A stretch of 64,000 nt of DNA from NCBI RefSeq assembly GCF_017874315.1, contig NZ_JAGGLG010000018.1, forward strand, positions 1 through 64,000, read 5' to 3'. This DNA comes from Symbiobacterium terraclitae (lineage in GTDB: Bacteria > Bacillota > Sulfobacillia > Symbiobacteriales > Symbiobacteriaceae). Of the stretch, positions 8,304-15,064 are shown piece after piece. Both the position numbers and the translations under genes were made by a program. The notes under the pieces are model-generated. The model was not told where the DNA came from, did no database searches, and saw only the letters and a list, made by a program, of their open reading frames with translations. How positions within the stretch are numbered: position 1 is the stretch's first letter; each line of letters begins with the position of its first letter.

Positions 8304-8418
8304 GTCAACTTTTGCGCCAGGCGGTGCTGTCCGCACCGGGAGGGGGGATGCGCGGCCGCGAGGGCAGACACCGGGTGCGGTTCCCGATCCGAAACGCAGA
8401 GAGGAGGTAAGTGAAAGG

Positions 8419-10194
8419 ATGAGCTCGCCGGCCCTGTTCGTGTTGCTGGCGCTGGTCGCCTACGGCATCGCGTACTTCGCGTACGGCAAGTGGTTCGACC
8501 GCAACGTGTGGAAGCCGGACCCCAAGCGGACGACGCCGGCCCACATGTACACCGACGGCGTGGAGTACTTCCCCGTCACCAAGTACGTCCTGTGGGGCTA
8601 CCAGTTCAAGAGCGTCGCCGCCCTGGGACCCATCCTCGGTCCCTACATCGCCATCAACTACGGCTGGGCGCCCGCCCTGGCCTGGATCATCCTGGGCAAC
8701 TTCTTCATCGGCTGGCTCCAGGACTACGGGTCCATCATGCTCTCCATCCGGAACCAGGGGCGCTCCTTCGGGCCCATCACCTACGAGTTCACCGGCCATG
8801 CAGGCCGCAACACCCTGCTCGGCTTCATCCTCTTCTACCTGCTGATCATCTCGGCTACCTTCATTTATTTCATCGCCCTCTTCTGGCACATCTTCCCCTC
8901 CACCTTCGCCGCGACCGTTGGCATCATCCTGGTCGGCGTGCTGGCCGGACAGCTGCTCTACAAGGTGCGGGCCAACGTGGTGATGACCACGCTGCTGGCC
9001 CTGGTACTGATCGCGCTGGTGATCTGGGCCGCGGCAGCCTTCCCGTTCCTACAGACCCCGCAGGGCGCGTGGCCGCCCAACCCGGCCCAGGGCGTCTCAG
9101 CCGGCGGCATCGCCGGCGAGTGGTCGCTCCTCGTCTGGGGCCTGATCGCCTGCGTGATCCTCTACCTGGCCTCGGTCCTGCCGCTGCCGCAGTTCATCCA
9201 GCCGATCAACTACGTCTCCTTCTTCCCCACCTTCCTGGCCGTGATCCTGATCCTGATCGGCGCCCTGGTCTCCGGCTTCACCGGCGTGCGGCTCGAGCAG
9301 CCGGCCTGGGTGGCCTTCAACCCCGGCGGGAACAGCCCGATGTGGCCGCTGATGTTCGTGGCCATCGCCTGCGGCTCCATCTCGGGCTGGCACAGCCTGG
9401 TCTCCAGCTCCTCCACCGCCAAGCAGCTTGACGTGGAAACCGACGCCCACCCTGTGGGGGCCGGCGCCATGCTCTCCGAGGGGCTGCTGGCCCTGGCATC
9501 GCTGGCGGCCTACATGATCATCCCCAGGGAGCAGCTCACCGGTTCGGTCGGCGCCTGGGTGGCCGGCGCCATCAAGTTCACCGCGCCGTTCCTGGGCGGC
9601 GAGGCGGCCACGGGCTTCCTGCGGGCCTACTTCGGCGTGGTGCTCATCCTCTACGCCCTGACGGTCCAGGCGCTGGTGACCCGGTTCTGGCGGCTGGTCT
9701 CCACCGAGGTCTTCCAGGGTCCGCTCTCGGTCCTCGGGCAGAAGCACGTCGCCACGTTCATCGGCCTCCTGGTGCCGCTGGCGTTCGCAGCCACCGGCTC
9801 CTGGAACAACCTGTGGCTCTACTTCGGCGGCTCCAACCAGCTGCTGGCGGGCCTGGCCCTGATGCTGATCACCATCCACCTGGCCCGCACCAAGGCGCCC
9901 ACAATCTACACCCTGATCCCGGCCACGTTCATGATCGTGACCACGATCTCGGCCATCGCCTGGCAGGTGGTGAAGGTCTACCTGCCGGCCTTCCTCGGCA
10001 CCACGCCGACGCTGGTGCAGTTCCCCTTCAACCAGTACCCGGCCTTCGCCAGGGCGATGGACGGCATCTTCGTCCTCGTCGGGGTGGCGCTGTTCATCCT
10101 CGGCCTGGTGATGGCGTTCCGGACCTACTCGGCGTACGCCGCCGCCGGCCGGCCGCCGGGGGCAGCGCCCAGGGTCTCCATGGGCGACGATTAG
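8419..10194 (+). CDS. cstA: CstA-family transporter (carbon starvation protein A)
   Basis: An integral membrane protein of 591 residues with about 16 hydrophobic segments. CstA relatives import peptides or pyruvate in enterobacteria. Family segments visible include DGVEYFPVTKYVLWGYQFK near the N terminus, GPILGPYIAINYGW, ISGWHSLVSSSSTAKQL in the middle, and WLYFGGSNQLLAGLALMLI. The ATG at 8419 follows GAGGAGGTAAGTGAAAGG. It is the first gene of a plus-strand run with a small membrane protein, two ArsA-type ATPases and an uncharacterised protein. Canonical CstA has no ATPase, so this neighbourhood is unusual. The substrate cannot be inferred. Confidence 0.92.
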   Translation: MSSPALFVLLALVAYGIAYFAYGKWFDRNVWKPDPKRTTPAHMYTDGVEYFPVTKYVLWGYQFKSVAALGPILGPYIAINYGWAPALAWIILGNFFIGWLQDYGSIMLSIRNQGRSFGPITYEFTGHAGRNTLLGFILFYLLIISATFIYFIALFWHIFPSTFAATVGIILVGVLAGQLLYKVRANVVMTTLLALVLIALVIWAAAAFPFLQTPQGAWPPNPAQGVSAGGIAGEWSLLVWGLIACVILYLASVLPLPQFIQPINYVSFFPTFLAVILILIGALVSGFTGVRLEQPAWVAFNPGGNSPMWPLMFVAIACGSISGWHSLVSSSSTAKQLDVETDAHPVGAGAMLSEGLLALASLAAYMIIPREQLTGSVGAWVAGAIKFTAPFLGGEAATGFLRAYFGVVLILYALTVQALVTRFWRLVSTEVFQGPLSVLGQKHVATFIGLLVPLAFAATGSWNNLWLYFGGSNQLLAGLALMLITIHLARTKAPTIYTLIPATFMIVTTISAIAWQVVKVYLPAFLGTTPTLVQFPFNQYPAFARAMDGIFVLVGVALFILGLVMAFRTYSAYAAAGRPPGAAPRVSMGDD

Positions 10195-10220
10195 CGTGAG
10201 ACAGCGGAGGTGACAGAGGC

Positions 10221-10496
10221 TTGGGTGAGTCGAAGCAGCAGAAGAAGGGCGGGTTCCTGAACGCCCTGAAGGGCGTCCTCTACGGCATGGCGAGCCACGG
10301 CAACGTCACCGCGGCGCTGCGGACCCGGATGCACATGGAGCATCTCTTCATGTTCATCACGCTGGGCGACATGCTGGGCATCCCGGTCCTGCCGCCCTAC
10401 TACTCCCTGCGGATCCTGCCCTACGCGGTGCCCAACATCGAGTCCTGGAAACAGCGGGTCTTCCGGGAGCGGGACTTCACCGATGCGATCTACTAG
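10221..10496 (+). CDS. Small membrane-associated protein, GIP/LPYA/SWK family
   Basis: A protein of 91 residues with a basic N terminus (GESKQQKKGG) and one hydrophobic stretch (HLFMFITLGDMLGIPVL), followed by SLRILPYAVP and ESWKQR. It is the paralogue of the divergent protein at 7829-8170 and shares the LG-x3-GIP, LR-x-LPYA-x-P and SWK motifs, but lacks the His-rich ends. The TTG start at 10221 follows GGAGG by ten bases. It sits 26 bases after cstA and just ahead of the ArsA-type ATPase pair, which suggests a membrane adaptor or small subunit. No named family was recognised. Confidence 0.78.
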   Translation: MGESKQQKKGGFLNALKGVLYGMASHGNVTAALRTRMHMEHLFMFITLGDMLGIPVLPPYYSLRILPYAVPNIESWKQRVFRERDFTDAIY

Positions 10497-10541
10497 CCGG
10501 CGCCCCGCCGGGGCCCGGCGCGAGAAAAGGAGGCAGTGACC

Positions 10542-11561
10542 GTGCCAAAGGGCTTGGGTGCCTACTTCGAGCAAAACCCGGAGGCCGAGATCGTCATCTT
10601 CGCGGGCAAGGGCGGGCTCGGCAAGACCACCAGCTCCTCGGGGCTCGCGTACTACATGTCTCAGGTGAAGAAGAAGCGGACGCTCCTCTTCTCCACCGAC
10701 CCCCAGGCCTCGCTCTCCGACATCTTCGAGCGGAACATCTACGGCCAGGGCGAGGTGGAGCTGCTGCCCAACCTGTTCGTCGTCGAGATCGACGCCGACC
10801 GCAGGGTGCGGGAGTACCAGCAGCAGGTGAAGCAGAAGATCATGGACATGTACGGCCTCCCCGAGGTGCCGAAGGAGATCGACGAATACATCGACTCCAC
10901 CTCGGCCGAGCCGGCCATGTACGAGAGCGCTACCTACGACGCCATGGCCGAGCTGGTGGCCAAGAAGGAGTACGACATCTACATCTTTGACATGCCGCCG
11001 TTCGGCCACGGCGTGCGCATGGTCGCCATGGCCGACATCCTCTCCAAGTGGGTGGAGAAGATCACCGACGCCCGGGCGAAGGTGGCCGAGTACGACGCGG
11101 TGGCCGCCACGCTCAAGGGGGAGAAGGGCCACGAGGACGAGGTCATGAAGGAGCTGATCGACATCCGGAACAAGATCAAGTCCTTCACCGACCTCATCAC
11201 CGCCAAGAAGCGGACCGCCTTCTTCATGGTCCTGATCCCCGAGCAGATGGCCATCCTCGACACCGAGCGGGCGCTGACGATGTTCGAGAACCTGGGCATC
11301 CAGATGTCGGGCCTGGTGGTCAACCAGGTCTACCCGGCCAGCCTGCTGCAGCAGGAGGGCACGTCGGACTACCTGCGCAACCGGGTGGCGATGCAGCAGG
11401 AGCACCTCAGGACCATCGCCCAGAAGTTCGGCGACAAGGTGCAGTCGATCGTCCCCATGTTCACCCGGGAGCCCAAGGGGTTCGAGATGATCAAGACCGC
11501 GTCCGAGTACCTGATCAACTGCCAGGTGGAGCTGCCTTCCGCCAGGGGAGGTGTGGCGTAG
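10542..11561 (+). CDS. ArsA/Get3-type ATPase, catalytic-type copy
   Basis: A P-loop ATPase of about 339 residues of the ArsA/Get3 (SIMIBI) class. The deviant Walker A is FAGKGGLGKTT near residue 25. The switch I-like segment is STDPQASLSD, which keeps the catalytic Asp of the STDPAH motif. The switch II-like segment is DMPPFGHGVRM, in place of the usual DTAPTGH. Later elements include VLIPEQMAILDTERAL and VVNQVYP. There is no CxC pair for metalloid or zinc binding near the C terminus. The GTG at 10542 is eight bases after AAAGGAGG, whereas the GTG at 10536 would be too close. It is coupled directly to a second, divergent ATPase gene (TAG then ATG). Family members move tail-anchored proteins or power anion pumps. 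The role here is unknown. Confidence 0.86.
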   Translation: MPKGLGAYFEQNPEAEIVIFAGKGGLGKTTSSSGLAYYMSQVKKKRTLLFSTDPQASLSDIFERNIYGQGEVELLPNLFVVEIDADRRVREYQQQVKQKIMDMYGLPEVPKEIDEYIDSTSAEPAMYESATYDAMAELVAKKEYDIYIFDMPPFGHGVRMVAMADILSKWVEKITDARAKVAEYDAVAATLKGEKGHEDEVMKELIDIRNKIKSFTDLITAKKRTAFFMVLIPEQMAILDTERALTMFENLGIQMSGLVVNQVYPASLLQQEGTSDYLRNRVAMQQEHLRTIAQKFGDKVQSIVPMFTREPKGFEMIKTASEYLINCQVELPSARGGVA

Positions 11562-12587
11562 ATGGCACAGACGCTCCGGGAGTTCCTCGACAGCCGTCCG
11601 AACCTGCGCTACATCTTCACCGGCGGCAAGGGCGGCGTGGGCAAGACGGTGACCGCGGCCTGCCTGGCCTACCAGTTCGCCCAGGAGGGCAAGAAGACGC
11701 TGGTGGCCTCCCTCAACCCGGTCCACTCGCTCACCTCGGTCTTCGGCCAGAACCTCTCCGGCGGCGCCTTCCGCCCCGTGGAGGGGGTGCCCAACCTCTG
11801 GGCCGTCGAGGTGGACGCCTCGGACGTGGTGGCCCGGTACCGGGACAACATCGCCGTACGGGTGCGGGAGTTCCTGAAGTACGCCGACATCCCGGTCGAC
11901 TCCAAGCCCTTCGTCGACATCGCCGTCACCAACCCCGCCTTCGAGGAGTCGGCGATGTTCGACAAGATGATCGACATCATGCTGAACGAGGCCAGGGACT
12001 TCGACCGGATCGTCTTCGACACCGCCGCGGTGGCCAACGCGATCCGGCTCATCGGGCTCTCCAAGATCTACGGCCTCTGGCTCAACCGGATGATCCAGAG
12101 CCGCAAGGAGGCGCTCTCCCTCCGGGTGCAGCTCTCCTTCCGGAAGGAGAAGGTCGAGGAAGAGGTCCGCAAGGACCCGATGCTGGCGGACCTGCTGGAC
12201 ATGAACGACCGGTTCACCCGCGTGAAGAAGCTGCTGGTGGACCCGGAGGTGACGGCCTTCTTCTTCGTCACGCTGCCGCTGACGCTCCCCATCTCGGTGG
12301 TCAAGCGGTTCATCGAGCAGGTGCGGGCGTACGACATCCCGGTGGGCGGCGTGCTGGTCAACTCCTGCATCCGGGCCGACGAGGCCCGCCGGGCGGCCGG
12401 CGACGAGTACCTGCAGAACAAGTTCCGGGAGCAGATGGGCTACATGCAGGTCATCGAGCAGGACCTGGGTCCGCTGGTCCGCTCGTACATCCCGCTCTAC
12501 AAGTCGGAGGTCCACGGGCTCGACGCCCTGAAGCAGGTGGCGCGCGACATGTTCGCCCCGGCCGACGCCGCCCTCTACATCGCCTAG
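11562..12587 (+). CDS. ArsA/Get3-type ATPase, divergent copy with an Asp-to-Asn switch I
   Basis: A protein of 341 residues of the same class as its neighbour, with a consensus deviant Walker A (TGGKGGVGKTV near residue 22). Switch I reads SLNPVHSLTS, with Asn where ArsA/Get3 have the catalytic Asp of STDPAHSLSD. Switch II reads DTAAVANAIRLIGL and lacks the TGH. In yeast Get3 the D57N change at this Asp blocks hydrolysis but not binding, so this copy is expected to bind nucleotide and hydrolyse poorly. It starts one base after the stop of the first ATPase and has a strong GGGGAGGTG, implying balanced synthesis. A heterodimer of one active and one regulatory subunit is the simplest reading. 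Confidence 0.86.
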   Translation: MAQTLREFLDSRPNLRYIFTGGKGGVGKTVTAACLAYQFAQEGKKTLVASLNPVHSLTSVFGQNLSGGAFRPVEGVPNLWAVEVDASDVVARYRDNIAVRVREFLKYADIPVDSKPFVDIAVTNPAFEESAMFDKMIDIMLNEARDFDRIVFDTAAVANAIRLIGLSKIYGLWLNRMIQSRKEALSLRVQLSFRKEKVEEEVRKDPMLADLLDMNDRFTRVKKLLVDPEVTAFFFVTLPLTLPISVVKRFIEQVRAYDIPVGGVLVNSCIRADEARRAAGDEYLQNKFREQMGYMQVIEQDLGPLVRSYIPLYKSEVHGLDALKQVARDMFAPADAALYIA

Positions 12588-12591
12588 AGCC

Positions 12592-13065
12592 ATGCGGGAG
12601 CAGCTTCTCGCCGCCCGCAACCTGGTGATGGGCACCACCAACATCCTCCTCCTTGCCGTGCCCGACGGCTGGCGGGTGCTGGAGGGCCCCTCCCAGCCCG
12701 AGATCGACCGCTGGAGCGAGCGGGCGGACCAGCGCTGGATGAGCGAGGGGCGGGCGACCTACCGGCTGGTGGCCGTGGCGCCGGAGGCGCCGGAATTCGC
12801 CCGGGCCGAGGTGGAGCTGCGGCTCACCGCCTCGCCCGGGTCGTCCGGCGAGCACGCCGTCCGGCACGGCTACACCACCGTGCGGCGGGGCCTCCTGCGG
12901 CGCCGGGAGGTGCCGGCGGCGCAGGTGGAGATCGACTGCCCGCCCACCCGCCGCCGGCTGCAGCTCATGCTCGTCCCGTCCCTGCGGGGCGGCGCTCCCA
13001 CCGCCCGCCAGGAGGACCTGCGGCAGCTCGTGGAGGTCATGTTGGAAGGGATCCGGTGCCACTGA
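12592..13065 (+). CDS. Uncharacterised protein, last gene of the CstA-ArsA operon
   Basis: A soluble protein of 157 residues with no signal peptide or membrane segment. It follows the second ATPase by four bases and ends at a strong hairpin, so it closes the operon. It is rich in Arg and predicted to be mostly beta. A notable block is RHGYTTVRRGLLRRR, followed about ten residues later by DCPPTRRRLQLML. The Cys-Pro-x-Thr-Arg arrangement could be a conserved core, but no family was recognised. Its position suggests an accessory factor or client-binding partner of the ATPase pair. Confidence 0.72.
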   Translation: MREQLLAARNLVMGTTNILLLAVPDGWRVLEGPSQPEIDRWSERADQRWMSEGRATYRLVAVAPEAPEFARAEVELRLTASPGSSGEHAVRHGYTTVRRGLLRRREVPAAQVEIDCPPTRRRLQLMLVPSLRGGAPTARQEDLRQLVEVMLEGIRCH

Positions 13066-13071
13066 CGCAGG

Positions 13072-13107
13072 AAGGCCCCTGTGGCAGATCGCTGCCACAG
13101 GGGCCTT
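13072..13107. terminator. Bidirectional terminator hairpin
   Basis: A perfect 16-bp stem (AAGGCCCCTGTGGCAG and complement) closes a 4-base loop. It lies between the convergent ends of the CstA-ArsA operon and the gene at 13121. AA and TT at the stem base give short U runs in both directions. Confidence 0.8.
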
Positions 13108-13120
13108 GGCGCTTCGTTCA

Positions 13121-13564
13121 TCACTTCTCCACCGGCCGGATCAGCTGCAGGTGCCTGCCCCGGCCGCGCGCTGGGCCCTGCCCGGGCTTCGGCTCGCGTG
13201 CGGGTTCCCCCACGTCGTAGATCACCAGGTCGACATCCGGGTTCCCGCCGACGATCTCGATGCCATACACGTGCTCCTGGGTGTGATCCCAGTCGATGTT
13301 CACCATCGTGAAGCCCTGCTCGGAGAGGTAGTAGGGGTGCGTGGAGACGGGCGTCTGCAGCCGCTCGCGCCCAGGCATGTAGACGTACCAAGCCCTGGCC
13401 CCCGGGTCGTAGGTGAGCTCCAGGTCCCCGGCCCGGATCCGGTAGAAAGGTGAATCCAATTCGTCGGGGTCCGACCCGTTGCCCCCGTGTCGGAACACCT
13501 CGACGTGCTCATCCCGTACACGCGCGTGCTCTCGTCCATCGGATACCCTTCCTTTCTGTGTCAT
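13121..13564 (-). CDS. DUF2283-like small protein, start uncertain
   Basis: The reading frame is about 147 residues. Its core (YRIRAGDLELTYDPGARA, then WYVYMPG, then GFTMVNIDWDHTQEHVYGIE, then VDLVIYDV) resembles the DUF2283 fold, a repeated strand motif ending in GIEI. Function is unknown. The ATG at 13564 has no ribosome site. A well-spaced GGAAGGG precedes another ATG at 13539, which is in a different frame and would join this protein only if a GT in a GTGT run were deleted. The gene may therefore carry a small frameshift near its start. It converges on the CstA-ArsA operon. Confidence 0.6.
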   Translation of the reverse strand: MTQKGRVSDGREHARVRDEHVEVFRHGGNGSDPDELDSPFYRIRAGDLELTYDPGARAWYVYMPGRERLQTPVSTHPYYLSEQGFTMVNIDWDHTQEHVYGIEIVGGNPDVDLVIYDVGEPAREPKPGQGPARGRGRHLQLIRPVEK

Positions 13565-13664
13565 CGTCCAGGGCGGAGTCGGATGGCCGCGTCGACGGTG
13601 CCGCAGCCGCGTTTGTGCTGCGCTGCGCCGCTTCACCCGGGCAGAGGGCAAGGCCGCTTCCCGC

Positions 13665-14165
13665 TCAGTCACGACGAAGGTGTTCAAGAATCTGAAGTAC
13701 CCGGAACGCCGGCTCATCGGTGGCCGAAAGCGTCTGGGCGGCCAGCCGCCGCAACTCGTCCACCCGCTCGGCATATCGACCGTTGATCACCATGGAGACG
13801 TTCATCCCGTGGAACTGGAACAGTTCGTGCTCCAGCTCGGCCAACCTGGTGGCCATGGCCGGCCGCACCACCGGTGCCCACTGCTGGAACTCATGCTTCC
13901 ACCCAGGGAACTGTGCCTCTGCGTAGTCACGTGCACGCAGGAGTTTGTCCCGCACCTTGTCGCGGGTGTCGTCGTAGCCCGCGCCGTACAGCATGCCGTC
14001 AATGTGGGTCGTTACCTCGCACAGGATGACCCGGTGTGAAGCTGGATCGATGGCGATCAAGTCGATCTCGCCCTGCCCCTGGTGGAACGGGACGTTGCGT
14101 GCGACAATCCGGATGTTCTGCACGTACTTGAAGTATGCCGAAACGAGGCTCTCGCCCATCTCCAT
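13665..14165 (-). CDS. PD-(D/E)XK nuclease-like protein
   Basis: A protein of about 166 residues. The N-terminal half has an E...D...ExT arrangement, QGEIDLIAIDPASHRVILCE followed by VTTHIDG, near residues 30-55. This matches the GEIDLIA and E-V-x core of PD-(D/E)XK/UPF0102-like nucleases, with Thr in place of the usual Lys. The C-terminal half is helical (TRLAELEHELFQFHG, VDELRRLAAQTLS). The ATG at 14165 is nine bases from AAGGAGG. The ATG at 14174 directly abuts it and is less likely. It could repair or restrict DNA, or be an inactive relative. No modification enzyme lies nearby. Confidence 0.7.
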   Translation of the reverse strand: MEMGESLVSAYFKYVQNIRIVARNVPFHQGQGEIDLIAIDPASHRVILCEVTTHIDGMLYGAGYDDTRDKVRDKLLRARDYAEAQFPGWKHEFQQWAPVVRPAMATRLAELEHELFQFHGMNVSMVINGRYAERVDELRRLAAQTLSATDEPAFRVLQILEHLRRD

Positions 14166-14285
14166 GACTGCCATCCTCCTTGACTTGAATGGCGTGCCTG
14201 CCTCGGAATCACGCGCACGCCTGCGCGCGTCAACCCTCAGGATGAGAGTACTGAGTCGCCTTGGGAGTCTCCTGTCTTGGCGTAA

Positions 14286-14330
14286 CACTCCGTGGTGACA
14301 ACTGTCTGTCACTTACGGAGTGGGGCTTTT
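14286..14330 (+). terminator. Orphan terminator-like hairpin in the 14166-14527 gap
   Basis: Outer arms CACTCCGT/ACGGAGTG and inner arms GTGACA/TGTCAC form one long hairpin, followed by GGGGCTTTT, which is the shape of an intrinsic terminator on the plus strand. No plus-strand gene lies upstream before 13065, so it may end a small untranslated transcript or read-through. Apart from this and the terminator at 14470-14503, the 360-base gap shows nothing recognisable. Confidence 0.45.
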
Positions 14331-14469
14331 CAGGTTCAGTCGGGAATCTTCGCCTCCACCCCCAGGCACCCCGCCCCTGCAGTGCCATGGCCGTGTGCAT
14401 CGACGTCCCCGGTTCGGCGAGTCTCCTCGGCCAGTTGAGGCCCTCGCTTCCGATACGAGCCGAGAAAGG

Positions 14470-14503
14470 ATCCCCTGCGGCAGTTCCATCTGCCACAGGG
14501 GAT
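14470..14503 (-). terminator. Terminator of the DUF3343/cysteine desulfurase operon
   Basis: A 14-bp stem with one mismatch (ATCCCCTGCGGCAG against CTGCCACAGGGGAT) and a 6-base loop lies 25 bases past the DUF3343 stop. On the minus strand it is followed by CCTTTCTC. Confidence 0.7.
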
Positions 14504-14527
14504 GCAATTGCATATGAGCCTGCACAG

Positions 14528-14746
14528 CTAGACGGTGAACACCCCGCGCGGCCGGATGCCCGACCGGTCCAGCGTCTCCAGCGCCCGGTCCCGGTCCTCC
14601 GGCAAGGCCCGCACCGCGAGCCCGCAGTCGACCCGGATGGCGGCGGGCTTCTGCACCACCCGGCAGGAGAGGCCGGCGTCCCGGAGCAGCGACTCGGCCT
14701 TCAGCGTCTCGTGGGTGGAGTGGAACAGGAGGTAGAGCCTGGCCAT
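14528..14746 (-). CDS. DUF3343 protein, putative Se/S carrier-like
   Basis: A protein of 72 residues matching the DUF3343 pattern: LFHSTHETLKAESLL near the N terminus, then VRVDCGLAVR-type residues (IRVDCGLAVRAL) near residue 40 with the conserved Cys-Gly. Members are often found beside cysteine desulfurase-like proteins and sulfur or selenium transport genes and are called putative Se/S carriers. Here it shares an operon with a cysteine desulfurase of the selenocysteine-lyase-like type, which fits that role. The ATG overlaps the stop of the cupin gene, so translation is coupled. The activity itself is unproven for the family. Confidence 0.82.
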   Translation of the reverse strand: MARLYLLFHSTHETLKAESLLRDAGLSCRVVQKPAAIRVDCGLAVRALPEDRDRALETLDRSGIRPRGVFTV

Positions 14747-15063
14747 CAGTCCCGCAGGTGAACGGCCACCATGGTCGCGCCCTCTGGCCCCGCGGTGAAG
14801 CCCCGCACCGCCCCCTTGGGGATCCAGGCCAGGTCGCCGGGGTTCAGGTCGTAGACCTCGCCATCGACAACCAGGTGGAGCAGGCCCGCCAGCACCAACA
14901 TGAAGCTGTCGCCGGCCTCGTAGGGGTGGGCTGGCTTCTGCACGCCGGCGTCGATCCGCACGAGGTTAACGTCGTAGGAGGCGCCCCGACTGAGCTCCTC
15001 CCGCAGCAGGGGCGGGGAGCCGGCCGGCTTCGGGTCCAGGCAGCGGAAGATTCTGGGTTCCAT
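14746..15063 (-). CDS. Cupin-domain protein
   Basis: A single-domain cupin of 105 residues. Motif 1 is reduced (PAHPYEAGDSFMLVLAG, with one His and a Glu), and motif 2 is NPGDLAWIPKGAVRGF, with Lys-Gly in place of Pro-x-x-x-His. One usual metal-binding His of motif 2 is missing, so metal binding may be altered and the domain may be a small-ligand sensor rather than an enzyme. The neighbours on both sides are one or two bases away, placing it in the cysteine desulfurase/CopD-like/DUF3343 operon. Substrate unknown. Confidence 0.82.
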   Translation of the reverse strand: MEPRIFRCLDPKPAGSPPLLREELSRGASYDVNLVRIDAGVQKPAHPYEAGDSFMLVLAGLLHLVVDGEVYDLNPGDLAWIPKGAVRGFTAGPEGATMVAVHLRD

Positions 15064-15064
15064 G

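Noticed and set aside
8275-8418. A 48-residue N-terminal extension of CstA starting at TTG 8275
   Set aside because: That TTG is the -35 box of a near-consensus promoter, and GAGGAGG precedes the ATG at 8419.
10191-12644. An 817-residue minus-strand frame opposite the ATPase genes
   Set aside because: Composition is typical of an antisense shadow, and the plus strand encodes two complete ATPases with ribosome sites.
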